Assembly (NCBI RefSeq): GCF_003999375.1
Contig: NZ_RJLC01000014.1
Coordinates: 80,491 to 144,490 of the forward strand
Source: Pseudidiomarina mangrovi
GTDB lineage: Bacteria; Pseudomonadota; Gammaproteobacteria; Enterobacterales; Alteromonadaceae
Direction: 5' to 3'
Length of the DNA: 64,000 nucleotides
Below the pieces are notes generated by a model, which did not search any database, had not been told where the DNA came from, and was given only the letters and a program-made list of their open reading frames with translations. Of the stretch, positions 1 through 9,214 are shown piece after piece; position 1 is the stretch's first letter; the number at the start of each line of letters is the position of its first letter. A program made the translations under genes and the position numbers.

Positions 1-1299
1 AACTGGATGGTACCAATGATGATTGGTGCGCCAGATATGGCCTTGCCACGAATGAATAACTGGAGCTTCTGGATTCTGCCATTTGCCTTCGCTATTCTGC
101 TTGCTTCGCTATTTATGGAAGGCGGCGGTCCAGCGTTTGGCTGGACCTTCTACGCGCCGTTATCAACCACCTACAGTAGCGATTCCACCGCGTTATTCGT
201 GTTCTCGGTACACATTATGGGTATCTCGTCCATTATGGGCGCGATTAACGTGATCGTGACCATCATGAACATGCGCGCACCTGGCATGACCTACATGAAA
301 ATGCCATTGTTCGTGTGGACCTGGTTTATTACCGCCTTCTTGCTGATAGCTGTCATGCCAGTTCTAGCCGGTGCGGTCACCATGGTACTGACCGACAAAT
401 ACTTCGGCACCAGCTTCTTTGATGCCGCAGGTGGCGGTGACCCAGTTATGTTCCAGCATATTTTCTGGTTCTTTGGGCACCCCGAAGTGTACATCATGAT
501 CTTGCCATCGTTCGGTATCGTGTCGGCTATTATTCCCGCGTTTTCGCGCAAACCGTTATTTGGCTATGCGTCCATGGTTTATGCCACCGCCGCTATTGCC
601 GGTTTGTCGTTCCTGGTTTGGGCGCACCACATGTTTACCACCGGTATGCCGGTGGCCGCAGCATTGTTCTTTATGTACTGCACCATGTTGATCTCGGTGC
701 CGACCGGGGTGAAAGTGTTTAACTGGGTAGCTACCATGTGGCGCGGTTCAATCAGCTTTGAAACGCCTATGTTGTTTGCTTTAGCCTTTGTGATTCTGTT
801 CACCATTGGCGGTTTCTCAGGCTTAATGTTGGCTATCACACCGGTTGACTTCCAGTATCACGATACCTACTTCGTGGTTGCACACTTCCACTACGTGCTG
901 GTGAGTGGTGCGATCTTCTCGATTATGGCTGCCGCTTACTACTGGTTACCAAAATGGACCGGGCATATGTACAACGAAACGCTGGCAAAATGGCACTTCT
1001 GGTGTTCATTAATCAGCGTCAACGTGTTGTTCTTCCCGATGCACTTTGTTGGCTTGGCCGGTATGCCACGTCGTATTCCAGACTACGCCCTGCAATTTGC
1101 CGATATTAACCAAATTGTCAGTATTGGCGCCTTTGCCTTCGGCTTGTCGCAACTGATTTTCTTAGCGGTTGTGGTGAAGTGCGTACGCGGTGGCGAAAAA
1201 GCGCCAGCGAAGCCATGGGAAGGTGCAACAGGCTTAGAGTGGACGGTACCATCACCGGCGCCATACCATACCTTTGATACCCCACCTGAGGTGAAATAA
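1..1299 (+). CDS. ctaD: Cytochrome c oxidase subunit I (5' end missing)
   Basis: Catalytic haem-copper subunit of the aa3-type terminal oxidase in the inner membrane; it reduces O2 with electrons from cytochrome c and pumps protons. The frame is open to base 1, so the N-terminal part lies outside the window and 432 residues are visible. The CuB histidine and its cross-linked tyrosine are in GHPEVY (His codon 478-480, Tyr 490-492). The CuB His pair is at 625-630. The haem a3 and haem a ligands are in HFH at 883-891. The K-channel lysine motif PTGVKVFNW is present. ctaG follows 5 bases after the stop. Subunit II is expected upstream of the window. Confidence 0.97.
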   Translation, partial: NWMVPMMIGAPDMALPRMNNWSFWILPFAFAILLASLFMEGGGPAFGWTFYAPLSTTYSSDSTALFVFSVHIMGISSIMGAINVIVTIMNMRAPGMTYMKMPLFVWTWFITAFLLIAVMPVLAGAVTMVLTDKYFGTSFFDAAGGGDPVMFQHIFWFFGHPEVYIMILPSFGIVSAIIPAFSRKPLFGYASMVYATAAIAGLSFLVWAHHMFTTGMPVAAALFFMYCTMLISVPTGVKVFNWVATMWRGSISFETPMLFALAFVILFTIGGFSGLMLAITPVDFQYHDTYFVVAHFHYVLVSGAIFSIMAAAYYWLPKWTGHMYNETLAKWHFWCSLISVNVLFFPMHFVGLAGMPRRIPDYALQFADINQIVSIGAFAFGLSQLIFLAVVVKCVRGGEKAPAKPWEGATGLEWTVPSPAPYHTFDTPPEVK

Positions 1300-1304
1300 C
1301 GCTC

Positions 1305-1886
1305 ATGAGTGACCACCAATCAACCCCAAACCGCCCCGATAACGGGCGGGTCGTTAAGCGCCTACTACTGGTCGTAGTAGGCATGTTCGGCTTTGGTTTT
1401 GCGTTGGTACCGCTGTATGAAGTGTTTTGCGAAATCACTGGGTTTAACGGTCGTACGTCGAACGAGGCGGCTGCCGTTAATACCCGTGCAGTGGATACCT
1501 CTCGGAGCATCAACGTACAATTTATCACTCGGGTTAACCAAGGCATGCCTTGGGATTTTCAACCTGAAGTGAAGATGGTTCGGGTGCACCCTGGTGAAAC
1601 TAAGGTGGTGAACTTTTTGGTTGAGAACCGCACCGGGAACAATATGGTGGCGCAGGCCATTCCTTCTGTTTCGCCGGGTGAAGCGGGTTTATATCTGAAC
1701 AAGACAGAATGCTTCTGTTTTGAACAGCAGCCGCTGGCAGCCGGTGATACCACCGCCATGCCCATGCAGTTCTATCTCGACCCAGAAATTCCAGCGCACA
1801 TACATACATTGACTCTGCAATATACGCTGTATGACATTACAGCCAATGCGACACCCGATGTGCTAGCAACCATGCTAGCGAACTAA
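1305..1886 (+). CDS. ctaG: Cytochrome c oxidase assembly protein CtaG (Cox11 family)
   Basis: Copper chaperone that inserts CuB into oxidase subunit I. The 193-residue protein has a short cytoplasmic N-terminus, one membrane anchor at about residues 15-38 (LLLVVVGMFGFGFALVPLY) and a periplasmic domain. The Cox11 copper motif CFCFEQQPL lies near residue 136. Length is usual for bacterial CtaG. It sits between ctaD and ctaE, with gaps of 5 and 9 bases, so it is almost certainly co-transcribed with them. Confidence 0.96.
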   Translation: MSDHQSTPNRPDNGRVVKRLLLVVVGMFGFGFALVPLYEVFCEITGFNGRTSNEAAAVNTRAVDTSRSINVQFITRVNQGMPWDFQPEVKMVRVHPGETKVVNFLVENRTGNNMVAQAIPSVSPGEAGLYLNKTECFCFEQQPLAAGDTTAMPMQFYLDPEIPAHIHTLTLQYTLYDITANATPDVLATMLAN

Positions 1887-1895
1887 GGACTTGTT

Positions 1896-2777
1896 ATGGC
1901 AGCACAACAACACGAAAAATATTATGTTCCAGCAAGTAGCCCATGGCCAATTGTTGGTGCAGTAGCACTGGGCCTGATTGCTTTTGGCGCAGGCCATACC
2001 GTTATTGAATCGAAGAACCAAGTGGATGGCTGGGGAACAACAGTATTGTTCACCGGGCTGGCAATTTTGGTGGTGATGTTGTTTGGTTGGTTCCGTGACC
2101 AAATCAACGAATCCATGTCTGGCCTTTATAGCAATCAGCTCAGCGCCTCGTATCGACAAGGTATGAGCTGGTTTATCTTCTCCGAGGTCATGTTCTTTGC
2201 GGCGTTCTTTGGCGCGCTTTTTTATGCTCGCGTGATTGCTGTGGAATGGCTTGGCGGGGCGAGTAACAACGCCATGACCAACGAGGTGCTATGGCCGCAC
2301 TTTGAAGCGATGTGGCCACTCACCGAAACCCCAGGCGGCACCACCACGCAAGCAATGGGCTGGATGGGCTTACCGCTGTACAACACCATCATCTTGATTG
2401 TGTCGTCGTTTACCTGTCACTTTGCTCATGTTGGCTTAGAAAAAGGTAATCGCACTCAGTTAAAAGTATGGCTAGGTATTACCATTGTATTGGGTTGTAT
2501 CTTCTTGTACCTGCAAGGTGCGGAGTATGTTCACGCCTATCAAGATTTAGGCTTAAAACTTGATTCTGGGGTATATGGCAACACCTTCTACTTGCTGACT
2601 GGCTTCCACGGTATGCACGTGACACTCGGTACACTGATGCTGATTGTGATGTTCTTCCGCGTGATGAAGGGGCACTTTACCCACGACAACCATTTTGCTT
2701 TTCAAGCGACCAGCTGGTACTGGCACTTTGTTGACGTGGTGTGGGTCTGTTTGTTTATCTTTGTATACATCCTATAA
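1896..2777 (+). CDS. ctaE: Cytochrome c oxidase subunit III
   Basis: Integral membrane subunit of the aa3-type oxidase that stabilises the proton-pumping core. The 293-residue protein has about seven hydrophobic segments and family motifs such as SEVMFFAAFFGALFYAR, LTGFHGMHVTLGT and the C-terminal WYWHFVDVVWVCLFI. A polar stretch after the second segment (about residues 120-150) fits the length variation of this family. It is the third gene of the ctaD-ctaG-ctaE run. Its stop is followed by a long hairpin shared with a convergent gene. Confidence 0.96.
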   Translation: MAAQQHEKYYVPASSPWPIVGAVALGLIAFGAGHTVIESKNQVDGWGTTVLFTGLAILVVMLFGWFRDQINESMSGLYSNQLSASYRQGMSWFIFSEVMFFAAFFGALFYARVIAVEWLGGASNNAMTNEVLWPHFEAMWPLTETPGGTTTQAMGWMGLPLYNTIILIVSSFTCHFAHVGLEKGNRTQLKVWLGITIVLGCIFLYLQGAEYVHAYQDLGLKLDSGVYGNTFYLLTGFHGMHVTLGTLMLIVMFFRVMKGHFTHDNHFAFQATSWYWHFVDVVWVCLFIFVYIL

Positions 2778-2789
2778 CCACGAGCCACT

Positions 2790-2822
2790 GCGGTCGTACT
2801 GAGCAACACTCAGTACGGCCGT
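2790..2822. terminator. Candidate bidirectional hairpin between ctaE and the convergent DUF2909 gene
   Basis: A perfect 9-base inverted repeat (CGTACTGAG, bases 2795-2803, and CTCAGTACG, bases 2809-2817) with a 5-base loop extends outwards through further Watson-Crick and G-T pairs. It has no T-run, so it is not a textbook intrinsic terminator. It lies exactly where two convergent transcripts would meet and overlaps the last codons of the DUF2909 gene. Confidence 0.5.
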
Positions 2823-3028
2823 GGATTCGACGGTAACAACCCGGTAGCTAATAGAATAATAATAATCACCATGGCAATTGCTGAAAACATCACGCGTTTG
2901 CCAAGATAATGGGTCATGGATGGTTTGGTCGCATCGTTACGCAGCATGGCAAACATGGCGCGAAACAAATTAAAGACCATGAACAACATGAGTAGTACCA
3001 GAATGACTTTTGCACTGAACGTTAGCAT
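2810..3028 (-). CDS. Small twin-transmembrane protein, DUF2909 type
   Basis: A 72-residue protein with two predicted membrane helices (about residues 4-24 and 47-64) joined by a basic loop. It resembles the DUF2909 'twin transmembrane' proteins that often sit beside SURF1 in gammaproteobacterial oxidase clusters; a role in oxidase assembly is inferred from that context only. The reading frame is open further upstream, but the ATG at 3028 is chosen because AAAAGGA lies just ahead of it and because the upstream part would run into the divergent SURF1 gene. It is transcribed opposite to the rest of the cluster. Confidence 0.75.
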   Translation of the reverse strand: MLTFSAKVILVLLMLFMVFNLFRAMFAMLRNDATKPSMTHYLGKRVMFSAIAMVIIIILLATGLLPSNPRPY

Positions 3029-3055
3029 CGCTATGTCCTTTTCGGATTCTCTATT

Positions 3056-3766
3056 ATGAGTCGCAGTACCATTATTGCGACGCTCATAACTGTGCTTGCA
3101 ATTTCGGGCTTGGTCAAGCTGGGATTGTGGCAACTTGATCGCGCCAACGAAAAACAGGCACTGTTTGATGATTTCGAGCGCGCTCAGCAACAACAGCAAT
3201 GGCAACCATTAGGTCTTGGCGCGCTTCCTGATCGCTATCAGGGCGTTAGCGTGCGCGGAGAATTTCAACCGCAGCAATACTTCTTACTGGACAACCAAAT
3301 TCAACAAGGGCAAGTGGGTTATCACGTGATTGGCCTACTCCAAGCTGATTTTCAAAGCGCCAAAATTCCCGTTAATTTGGGCTGGGTGAGCCTTGGTGAC
3401 AGTCGTCAACAGCTGCCCGCAGTGACCTTACCTGAAGGTCCAATTACCGTCACCGGTTGGTTTTATCAACCCAGTGAAAGCCGGTTTGTTGCCGCTGACC
3501 AACTGCTTGAGAAAGGCCCTTGGCCGATGCGCATTCAACACTTAGACAGCGAGCTGTTGAGTGCTGCCCTAGAGCTTTCCATAGCCCCATATGTGGTGCT
3601 ACTCTCAGAGACTGAAACCTATGGCTTTCCGCGGCAATGGCAACCTAACTTAATGCCACCCGAAAAGCATCGCGCTTATGCCGTGACATGGTTCTCGTTA
3701 GCCTTGGCGTGCCTGATTATTGCGTTAATTGCAGGTCGTTCCAAAACAACAACAACAGAGGAATGA
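3056..3766 (+). CDS. SURF1 family cytochrome oxidase biogenesis protein
   Basis: Assembly factor thought to help insert haem a into subunit I. The 236-residue protein has the SURF1 layout: an N-terminal membrane helix (residues 4-22) followed by the signature GLWQLDRANEKQALF, a periplasmic domain with GEFQPQQYFLLDN, and a second helix near residues 205-226 preceded by HRAYAVTWFSLA. The start is 27 bases from the divergent DUF2909 start. Its stop overlaps the next start as ATGA, indicating translational coupling. Confidence 0.93.
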   Translation: MSRSTIIATLITVLAISGLVKLGLWQLDRANEKQALFDDFERAQQQQQWQPLGLGALPDRYQGVSVRGEFQPQQYFLLDNQIQQGQVGYHVIGLLQADFQSAKIPVNLGWVSLGDSRQQLPAVTLPEGPITVTGWFYQPSESRFVAADQLLEKGPWPMRIQHLDSELLSAALELSIAPYVVLLSETETYGFPRQWQPNLMPPEKHRAYAVTWFSLALACLIIALIAGRSKTTTTEE

Positions 3767-4311
3767 GCATGACATCTGTAAAAAAATCCCGCGCTACCCT
3801 CATTGGTGTGGTCCTCGCCTTTCTGATCCCAGTAATTGGCGCCAAATTGGTGCTCGACCAAAGCTGGTACCAGGGTGCGGTCACCAATCGCGGTACGATG
3901 TTGGTGCCACCCTATGAACTCGGCGATTTTGCCAACGAGTTACCAGCTGGCTGGCGGGTGGTCTTGGTTGACCAAGGCGATTGCAGCGATGCCTGTATGC
4001 AAGGTCTGTATGCTATTAATCAACTTGATGTGGCGCTCGGTAAAGAAACTCAACGCGTGGTACCGGTGTATATCAGTGCCGCCAGCTCACAGTTAGCATT
4101 AGACCAGGTGCCACTCGTTACCCATGTCGAGAACGCTGGCCTGGTGGCTCACTTAGCCAGTTTACCGTCACAACGGCTGATGATTGTCGACCCGTGGGGC
4201 AATGTGGTGTTGCACTACCCGACCTTTAGCGACGAAGAGCAAATGCGTGCCGAAGCGAAGAACTTGCTCTCCGATTTACGTAACTTACTGAAACTATCCA
4301 GAATAGGTTAA
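3763..4311 (+). CDS. SCO-like membrane-anchored protein of the oxidase cluster
   Basis: 182 residues: one N-terminal membrane anchor (about residues 12-30) followed by a thioredoxin-fold-like periplasmic domain. It carries a CX3C motif (GDCSDACMQ, near residue 70) like the copper-binding SCO proteins, and a late strand VDPWGNVVLHY matching the SCO VDPNG region. The histidine that SCO proteins have just before that strand is replaced (QRLMIVDPWG), so copper binding as in SCO1 is doubtful. The start at 3763 overlaps the SURF1 stop (ATGA); an ATG at 3769 is the alternative. Position in the operon suggests oxidase assembly; exact function unknown. Confidence 0.8.
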   Translation: MSMTSVKKSRATLIGVVLAFLIPVIGAKLVLDQSWYQGAVTNRGTMLVPPYELGDFANELPAGWRVVLVDQGDCSDACMQGLYAINQLDVALGKETQRVVPVYISAASSQLALDQVPLVTHVENAGLVAHLASLPSQRLMIVDPWGNVVLHYPTFSDEEQMRAEAKNLLSDLRNLLKLSRIG

Positions 4312-4315
4312 GCTC

Positions 4316-5299
4316 ATGCGCGCTTTTGTAAAATTCAGCATCATTCTCACCTTGTGCGTCATTATTATGGGCGCCTATACCCGCCTCACCGACGCTGGTT
4401 TAGGCTGTCCTGATTGGCCGGGCTGCTATGGTTTTTTGACGGTACCTAGTGAAGCAGAACAAATTGCTCAGGCACAACAGTTATTCCCAGATGCTCCACT
4501 TGAGAACCAGAAAGCCTGGAACGAAATGATTCATCGCTACATTGCCGGTTTACTTGGCATAGTGATTTTAGTCATTGCCATTTGGTCATTAATTCGAGTG
4601 CGTCATGACCCGGCGCAACCGGTGAAATTGCCGTTATTACTGTTGATCTTAGTAACCTTCCAAGCCGCTCTCGGCATGTGGACGGTAACCATGAATCTAC
4701 AACCGCTGATTGTCATGGGGCATTTACTCGGTGGTTTCAGCACGCTGTGTTTATTGTATTTACTCAGCTTACGCCTCGGCCGAGTTCACAATCCCATGGG
4801 TGATATCAACGCGCGCAGTCTGCGCGGCTTAGCCTTGATTGCCTTGCTGGTGGTGTTTGGACAAATTGCTCTAGGGGGCTGGGTGGCTGCCAACTATGCG
4901 GCGATGACCTGCACGGCATTGCCGATCTGTGAAGGTGATTGGCTGAATCGTCTTGATGTTGCCGGGGCCTTCTCGGTTCCGGAAGCCTCCACCTATCAGT
5001 ATGGTACGCACGACTTTGAAGAGCGCATGACCATGCATGTAGCCCACCGTTTTGGTGCTATTGTGGTGATGTTGGTGGTCGGTTGGTTGCTCTGGCAAGG
5101 CTATCGTCGGGCACAATCAAAAGTCATTCGTAACAGTTTAAATTGGGTGGCGCTGCTACTGGTTGTGCAGGTCGCATTAGGCATTAGCAACGTGGTGTTC
5201 TATCTGCCACTCAGTGTCGCCGTACTGCACAACTTGTTCGGGGTAATGTTGCTAGCCAGCTTAGTCGGCTTGAACTATAAATTAGCGCGTAACGCGTAA
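4316..5299 (+). CDS. ctaA: Haem A synthase (COX15 family)
   Basis: Converts haem O to haem A in the membrane, the last step of haem A supply for the aa3 oxidase. The 327-residue polytopic protein has about eight hydrophobic segments and the paired haem-binding histidine motifs of the family: EMIHRYIAG and MGHLLGG in the first half, VAHRFGAI and VLHNLFGV in the second. The [18 protein letters not shown] signature is near the N-terminus. The start lies 4 bases after the preceding stop; ctaB follows after 14 bases. Confidence 0.96.
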   Translation: MRAFVKFSIILTLCVIIMGAYTRLTDAGLGCPDWPGCYGFLTVPSEAEQIAQAQQLFPDAPLENQKAWNEMIHRYIAGLLGIVILVIAIWSLIRVRHDPAQPVKLPLLLLILVTFQAALGMWTVTMNLQPLIVMGHLLGGFSTLCLLYLLSLRLGRVHNPMGDINARSLRGLALIALLVVFGQIALGGWVAANYAAMTCTALPICEGDWLNRLDVAGAFSVPEASTYQYGTHDFEERMTMHVAHRFGAIVVMLVVGWLLWQGYRRAQSKVIRNSLNWVALLLVVQVALGISNVVFYLPLSVAVLHNLFGVMLLASLVGLNYKLARNA

Positions 5300-5313
5300 G
5301 GCACGGATGTATT

Positions 5314-6237
5314 ATGGTGAACTCAACGCAACCTGAATCAGCAGAAATGAGCTACAAAAGTCAGGCCCATTGGCGCGACTATCTCGAGCTTACTAAACCC
5401 AACGTGGTACTGCTGCTATTGGTGACTGCGGTGGTCGGTATGTGCATGGCCGTGCCTGGTTGGGTTGGTTGGCAGGTATTTGTACCGGCGATGATTGGTA
5501 TTGGGCTAATGTCTGGCTCAGCGGCCGCCATCAACCATTTGGTCGACCGTCACATTGACGCACGGATGGCACGAACGCTGCGGCGCCCACTGCCATCAGG
5601 GGCGTTATCGCCACGCCATGTGCTCACGTTTTCAGCCTTGATTGGCAGCATTGGCTTTGTGGTGTTAGCGCTGTGGGTCAACATGCTAACCGCTTGGCTA
5701 ACCTTCGCCAGTTTAATTGGCTACGCGGTCATCTACACCATGTATCTGAAACGCGCGACGCCACAAAACATCGTCATTGGCGGCCTCGCCGGTGCAGCAC
5801 CACCGTTGTTAGGTTGGACGGCGGTAACCAATGAGATCCATCCTTTTGCGGTGTTGCTGGTGATGATTGTGTTCACCTGGACCCCGCCGCATTTTTGGGC
5901 ACTGGCGGTGCATCGCGCCAACGATTATGCCAAAGCCAATATTCCTATGCTACCGGTCACCCACGGTGTGGAGTTCACCAAAACCTGCATTTTGTTGTAC
6001 ACCATTTTGCTTGCGGTGATCTGCCTGCTGCCCTACGTGGTCGGTATGTCGGGAGTGATTTATTTACTCGGTTCAAGTGTGCTGAGTATTTGGTTTTTGG
6101 TGTACGCCTGGAAACTCAAGTTTTCGCCGAACAAGCACACCGCCTATAACATGTTTAAATTTTCGATTTGGCAGTTATTTGCGCTGTTTATCTTGTTGCT
6201 CGTCGATCACTATCTGGTCACGCCGCCGCTCGCTTAA
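5314..6237 (+). CDS. ctaB: Protohaem IX farnesyltransferase (haem O synthase)
   Basis: UbiA-family prenyltransferase that adds a farnesyl group to protohaem to give haem O, the substrate of CtaA. The 307-residue membrane protein has the Asp-rich prenyl-diphosphate motif [19 protein letters not shown] (about residues 68-86) and the second-loop motif [11 protein letters not shown]. An in-frame ATG at 5347 is a possible shorter start. It directly follows ctaA, so the haem A pathway is contiguous. Confidence 0.95.
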   Translation: MVNSTQPESAEMSYKSQAHWRDYLELTKPNVVLLLLVTAVVGMCMAVPGWVGWQVFVPAMIGIGLMSGSAAAINHLVDRHIDARMARTLRRPLPSGALSPRHVLTFSALIGSIGFVVLALWVNMLTAWLTFASLIGYAVIYTMYLKRATPQNIVIGGLAGAAPPLLGWTAVTNEIHPFAVLLVMIVFTWTPPHFWALAVHRANDYAKANIPMLPVTHGVEFTKTCILLYTILLAVICLLPYVVGMSGVIYLLGSSVLSIWFLVYAWKLKFSPNKHTAYNMFKFSIWQLFALFILLLVDHYLVTPPLA

Positions 6238-6249
6238 GAGGATACTTGC

Positions 6250-6873
6250 ATGCAAAAATTACTTATCGCTGTGGTCGCCCTTGCTGCACTTGTCGCCGGC
6301 TTAGTCGTGTTCAACTTAATACCACAACCGCAACCACAAGCTCTGGTTTACAATCCACCGCGCGCGCTAGCACCTTTTGCGGTGACCGGACAAGATGGTG
6401 CCACCGCCAGTAATGAGCAACTACGCGGGCAATGGACTTTACTATTTACCGGTTACACGTTTTGCCCAGATATTTGCCCAACCACCATGGCTGACTTGCG
6501 CCGCATCATGCCGCAATTAGTGGCCGCGTCGGAACAACCGGTGAAGGTGTGGATGATTTCGGTCGATCCGCTACGCGATGATGTTGAGCGCGTGAACAAC
6601 TACGCTAGCTTCTTTGGCGAGAATTTCTATGGGGTGCGCGCCGAGCACCCGCAGCTCTACCCGTTTGTCACCGATTTAGGCTTGATGTATTCCATTCCAG
6701 ATGAAGGTGAGACCGATTACTTGGTCAATCACAGCGCCGCTATTGTATTGGTCGACCCTAATGGCAATCGCCACGCCATCTTCAATGCTGAGCACCAATT
6801 AGGTGAATTACCGACCGTTAATATGGACAAACTAGTGAGTGATTTTCAGATCCTCGCCGAACGCTTCCGCTAA
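6250..6873 (+). CDS. SCO1/SenC family copper chaperone
   Basis: Periplasmic, membrane-anchored protein that delivers copper to the CuA site of oxidase subunit II. In 207 residues it has an N-terminal hydrophobic anchor (about 4-22), the copper CX3C motif in GYTFCPDICPTTM (near residue 76), and the third ligand histidine in VNHSAAIVLVDPNG. All three ligands are intact, unlike the SCO-like protein encoded at 3763-4311. It ends the oxidase cluster and converges on a deacetylase gene with a 6-base gap. Confidence 0.94.
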   Translation: MQKLLIAVVALAALVAGLVVFNLIPQPQPQALVYNPPRALAPFAVTGQDGATASNEQLRGQWTLLFTGYTFCPDICPTTMADLRRIMPQLVAASEQPVKVWMISVDPLRDDVERVNNYASFFGENFYGVRAEHPQLYPFVTDLGLMYSIPDEGETDYLVNHSAAIVLVDPNGNRHAIFNAEHQLGELPTVNMDKLVSDFQILAERFR

Positions 6874-6879
6874 TGGCTG

Positions 6880-7938
6880 TTAGTCGGGCCAGCTGCCTTG
6901 TGCATCAGGCCTGACCAACGGTTGTGAATACCAATAAAACCGCCCAGCTTGGCTACGGCTAGGTACCGTGCAATTCACCCGTGAACGGCCAATCGGCAAA
7001 TCCACCGGCAAGGTCAGCGAAAAGCTTTGCTGCTGCCATTGTGGCACCAGTACCTCACCGGCATAAAAGCAATTGAGCTGACTGCTGCGAAAATCCTCAA
7101 GATTAGCCAAGTTCACCGTGATGGTTGGCCGCAGCTGCTCATGAGCCACTATCATCGACTGCGGTTGCGCCGACAGCACCGGCAACGGCAAACTCAGCAA
7201 CTTAGTCGCCAAGGTCGTTAAATTGGCATATTGCCCCGCCGCCGGAAAGCGCGGTATGGCAGTGGTTGGGGTAAGCGGGCCCCACACCCCAGAATGCTGC
7301 CCAAAAGCAATAAAGTCATGCTGTTCGAGTAACTGCTGCAAGGTTGGGTCAAATTCGCCATACGGGTAGGCAAACAACCGCGGCTGCGGGCTACCGAGCG
7401 CCGTGTCAATATCTTGCTGGGCGGCCAGTATTTCGTTTAGCTGACGCTGCTGCCATTGCGCTTCGGTTTCGCCTGGTAAGCGCCGCGTCATGTGCTCATG
7501 CGACTGTGAGTGATTGGCGATTACCGCACCGTACTGTTGCAGTTCGCGTAATTGCTCCCAGCTCATATATAAGTGTGGTGCTTCGCGCATCAATTTGGGG
7601 TTTACAAAAATAGTGAACGGCAGCTGGTACTTGGCAAACAATGCTTTGCCATTGTCGTACACATTGCGCCAGCCATCATCGATGGTAATTGCCGCGGCGC
7701 GCGGTGGCAGTGCCTTGCCCTCAGCTAACATCGTACTGATGGTAGATAAATCAAGGACGGTAAAATCATGTTCAAGCAAATACTCGAGGTGTTGCTGTAA
7801 TTCCGCGGCTGTTACTGAAGTCACCCGTGGCGTATCATCACCAATATGATGATATTGCAAAATAGCCACCCCCGCGTGCGCTGCTAACGGAATGACCAGC
7901 ATGCCCGAAACCACCATCACACAGCCGAATAGACGCAT
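6880..7938 (-). CDS. Exported polysaccharide deacetylase (NodB domain)
   Basis: Predicted secreted carbohydrate esterase family 4 protein that removes acetyl groups from a polysaccharide; the substrate is unknown. With the start at 7938 it has 352 residues and a signal peptide ending in PLAAHA. NodB motifs are AITIDDGW (catalytic and metal Asp pair), ANHSQSHEHM (metal His pair) and FAYPYGEFD. The last 100 residues form an extra, probably carbohydrate-facing domain. A longer start at 7974 has a better ribosome-binding site (GGAG) and would give 364 residues. With either start the 5' end overlaps the divergent MATE gene. Confidence 0.87.
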   Translation of the reverse strand: MRLFGCVMVVSGMLVIPLAAHAGVAILQYHHIGDDTPRVTSVTAAELQQHLEYLLEHDFTVLDLSTISTMLAEGKALPPRAAAITIDDGWRNVYDNGKALFAKYQLPFTIFVNPKLMREAPHLYMSWEQLRELQQYGAVIANHSQSHEHMTRRLPGETEAQWQQRQLNEILAAQQDIDTALGSPQPRLFAYPYGEFDPTLQQLLEQHDFIAFGQHSGVWGPLTPTTAIPRFPAAGQYANLTTLATKLLSLPLPVLSAQPQSMIVAHEQLRPTITVNLANLEDFRSSQLNCFYAGEVLVPQWQQQSFSLTLPVDLPIGRSRVNCTVPSRSQAGRFYWYSQPLVRPDAQGSWPD

Positions 7939-9214
7939 TTTGGCGATTGCCTTACCGATGATTTTGTCCAACATTGCGGCTCCACTACTTGGCTTAGTTG
8001 ATACTGCCATCATAGGCCATCTACCCGACGCAATCTACCTGAGCGCGGTGGCTTTAGGAGCTACTGCGGTGAGCTTCATGGTGTTGCTAACGGTGTTTTT
8101 ACGCATGACCACTACCGCTGAAATGGCCGCTGCGTTTGGTGCTAATGACCGCCAGCAACAACAACAAATTACCGTACACTCACTAACCTTGGCGGTCACC
8201 ATTGGTGTGCTATTAACTGCGCTGAGCCCGTGGCTGATAAGCCTGAGTTTAAGCGTGATCAACGCCGAATCGAGGCTATCTGAACTGACCGCTACCTATA
8301 TGCACATACGATTACTGGCATTGCCCGCTACCCTCATCAACTTGGTGGTACTGGGGATCTTGTTAGCACGCCAGCAAGCGCGACTAGCCATGCTGATGGT
8401 GATCAGTATTAATGCCATCAATGTCGTGGCCAATTTAGTATTGATTGTTGGCTTTAAACTGAATGTCGTAGGTGCAGCTTGGGCCTCGGTCATCGCTGAA
8501 GTATCCACCGCCCTGGTTGGGTTATGGCTGCTGCGCAGCTTACTGCCTGCGCTTCGCAATTGGCGCATTGAACCACTCAGCATGAAACGGTTTATGGCGA
8601 TGAACAGCGATGTGATGCTGCGCAGTTTACTGTTACAACTATGCCTAGCTATGATGACCATTTACGCCACGCGCTTTGGTACCGATGTGGTGGCGGCCAA
8701 TGCGGTACTCATGCAGTTCTTATTGCTGATCTCGCTTGGCTTGGACGGTATCGCCTACGCCATCGAAGCGCTGGTGGGTGCAGCTCGCGGGCAACGCAAC
8801 ACCAACTTGATACGCTTTTGGCTCCGCCACGGATTGCGTTGGTCATTGCTGTTTGCGTTGGTTTATAGCGCAGTATTCTGGCTCTTCGGCGACGGCATCA
8901 TTAGGCTATTAACCAATATTCCCGCGGTGATTAGCGAGGCGCAACAGTATTTGCCCTGGTTATGGCTGATGCCACTAGTCGCCCATTGGAGTTATTTCTT
9001 TGACGGCGTGTACATCGGCCTAGGGCAGACCAAAGCGATGCGCAACACCATGGCGATTAGCGCTCTCGGGGTTTTTTTACCGAGCTGGTACGCGGCACAG
9101 CACTGGCTCACAAACGACAACGCCAACCACGGGCTGTGGTTGGCGTTGTTACTGTTCATGGCTGCCCGAGGGCTAAGCCAAGCCTTATGGTTGCGCTACA
9201 AAATCATCCAGTAG
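7892..9214 (+). CDS. dinF: MATE family efflux transporter, DinF type
   Basis: Twelve-helix cation-coupled multidrug exporter of the DinF branch. The 440-residue protein opens with IALPMILSNIAAPLLGLVDT and IGHL, a close match in pattern to E. coli DinF, and has the expected two-fold MATE repeat. Starts at 7892 and 7901 are both possible; the conserved sequence begins by about base 7928, so the overlap with the divergent deacetylase cannot be removed. No LexA-type CTGT-N8-ACAG box was seen upstream. Its last 30 bases overlap the convergent DUF4397 gene. Confidence 0.93.
   Translation: MTSMPETTITQPNRRILAIALPMILSNIAAPLLGLVDTAIIGHLPDAIYLSAVALGATAVSFMVLLTVFLRMTTTAEMAAAFGANDRQQQQQITVHSLTLAVTIGVLLTALSPWLISLSLSVINAESRLSELTATYMHIRLLALPATLINLVVLGILLARQQARLAMLMVISINAINVVANLVLIVGFKLNVVGAAWASVIAEVSTALVGLWLLRSLLPALRNWRIEPLSMKRFMAMNSDVMLRSLLLQLCLAMMTIYATRFGTDVVAANAVLMQFLLLISLGLDGIAYAIEALVGAARGQRNTNLIRFWLRHGLRWSLLFALVYSAVFWLFGDGIIRLLTNIPAVISEAQQYLPWLWLMPLVAHWSYFFDGVYIGLGQTKAMRNTMAISALGVFLPSWYAAQHWLTNDNANHGLWLALLLFMAARGLSQALWLRYKIIQ

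Noticed and set aside
1118-1546. Reverse-strand open frame across the ctaD/ctaG junction
   Set aside because: It lies opposite two well-supported genes and has no recognisable protein pattern.
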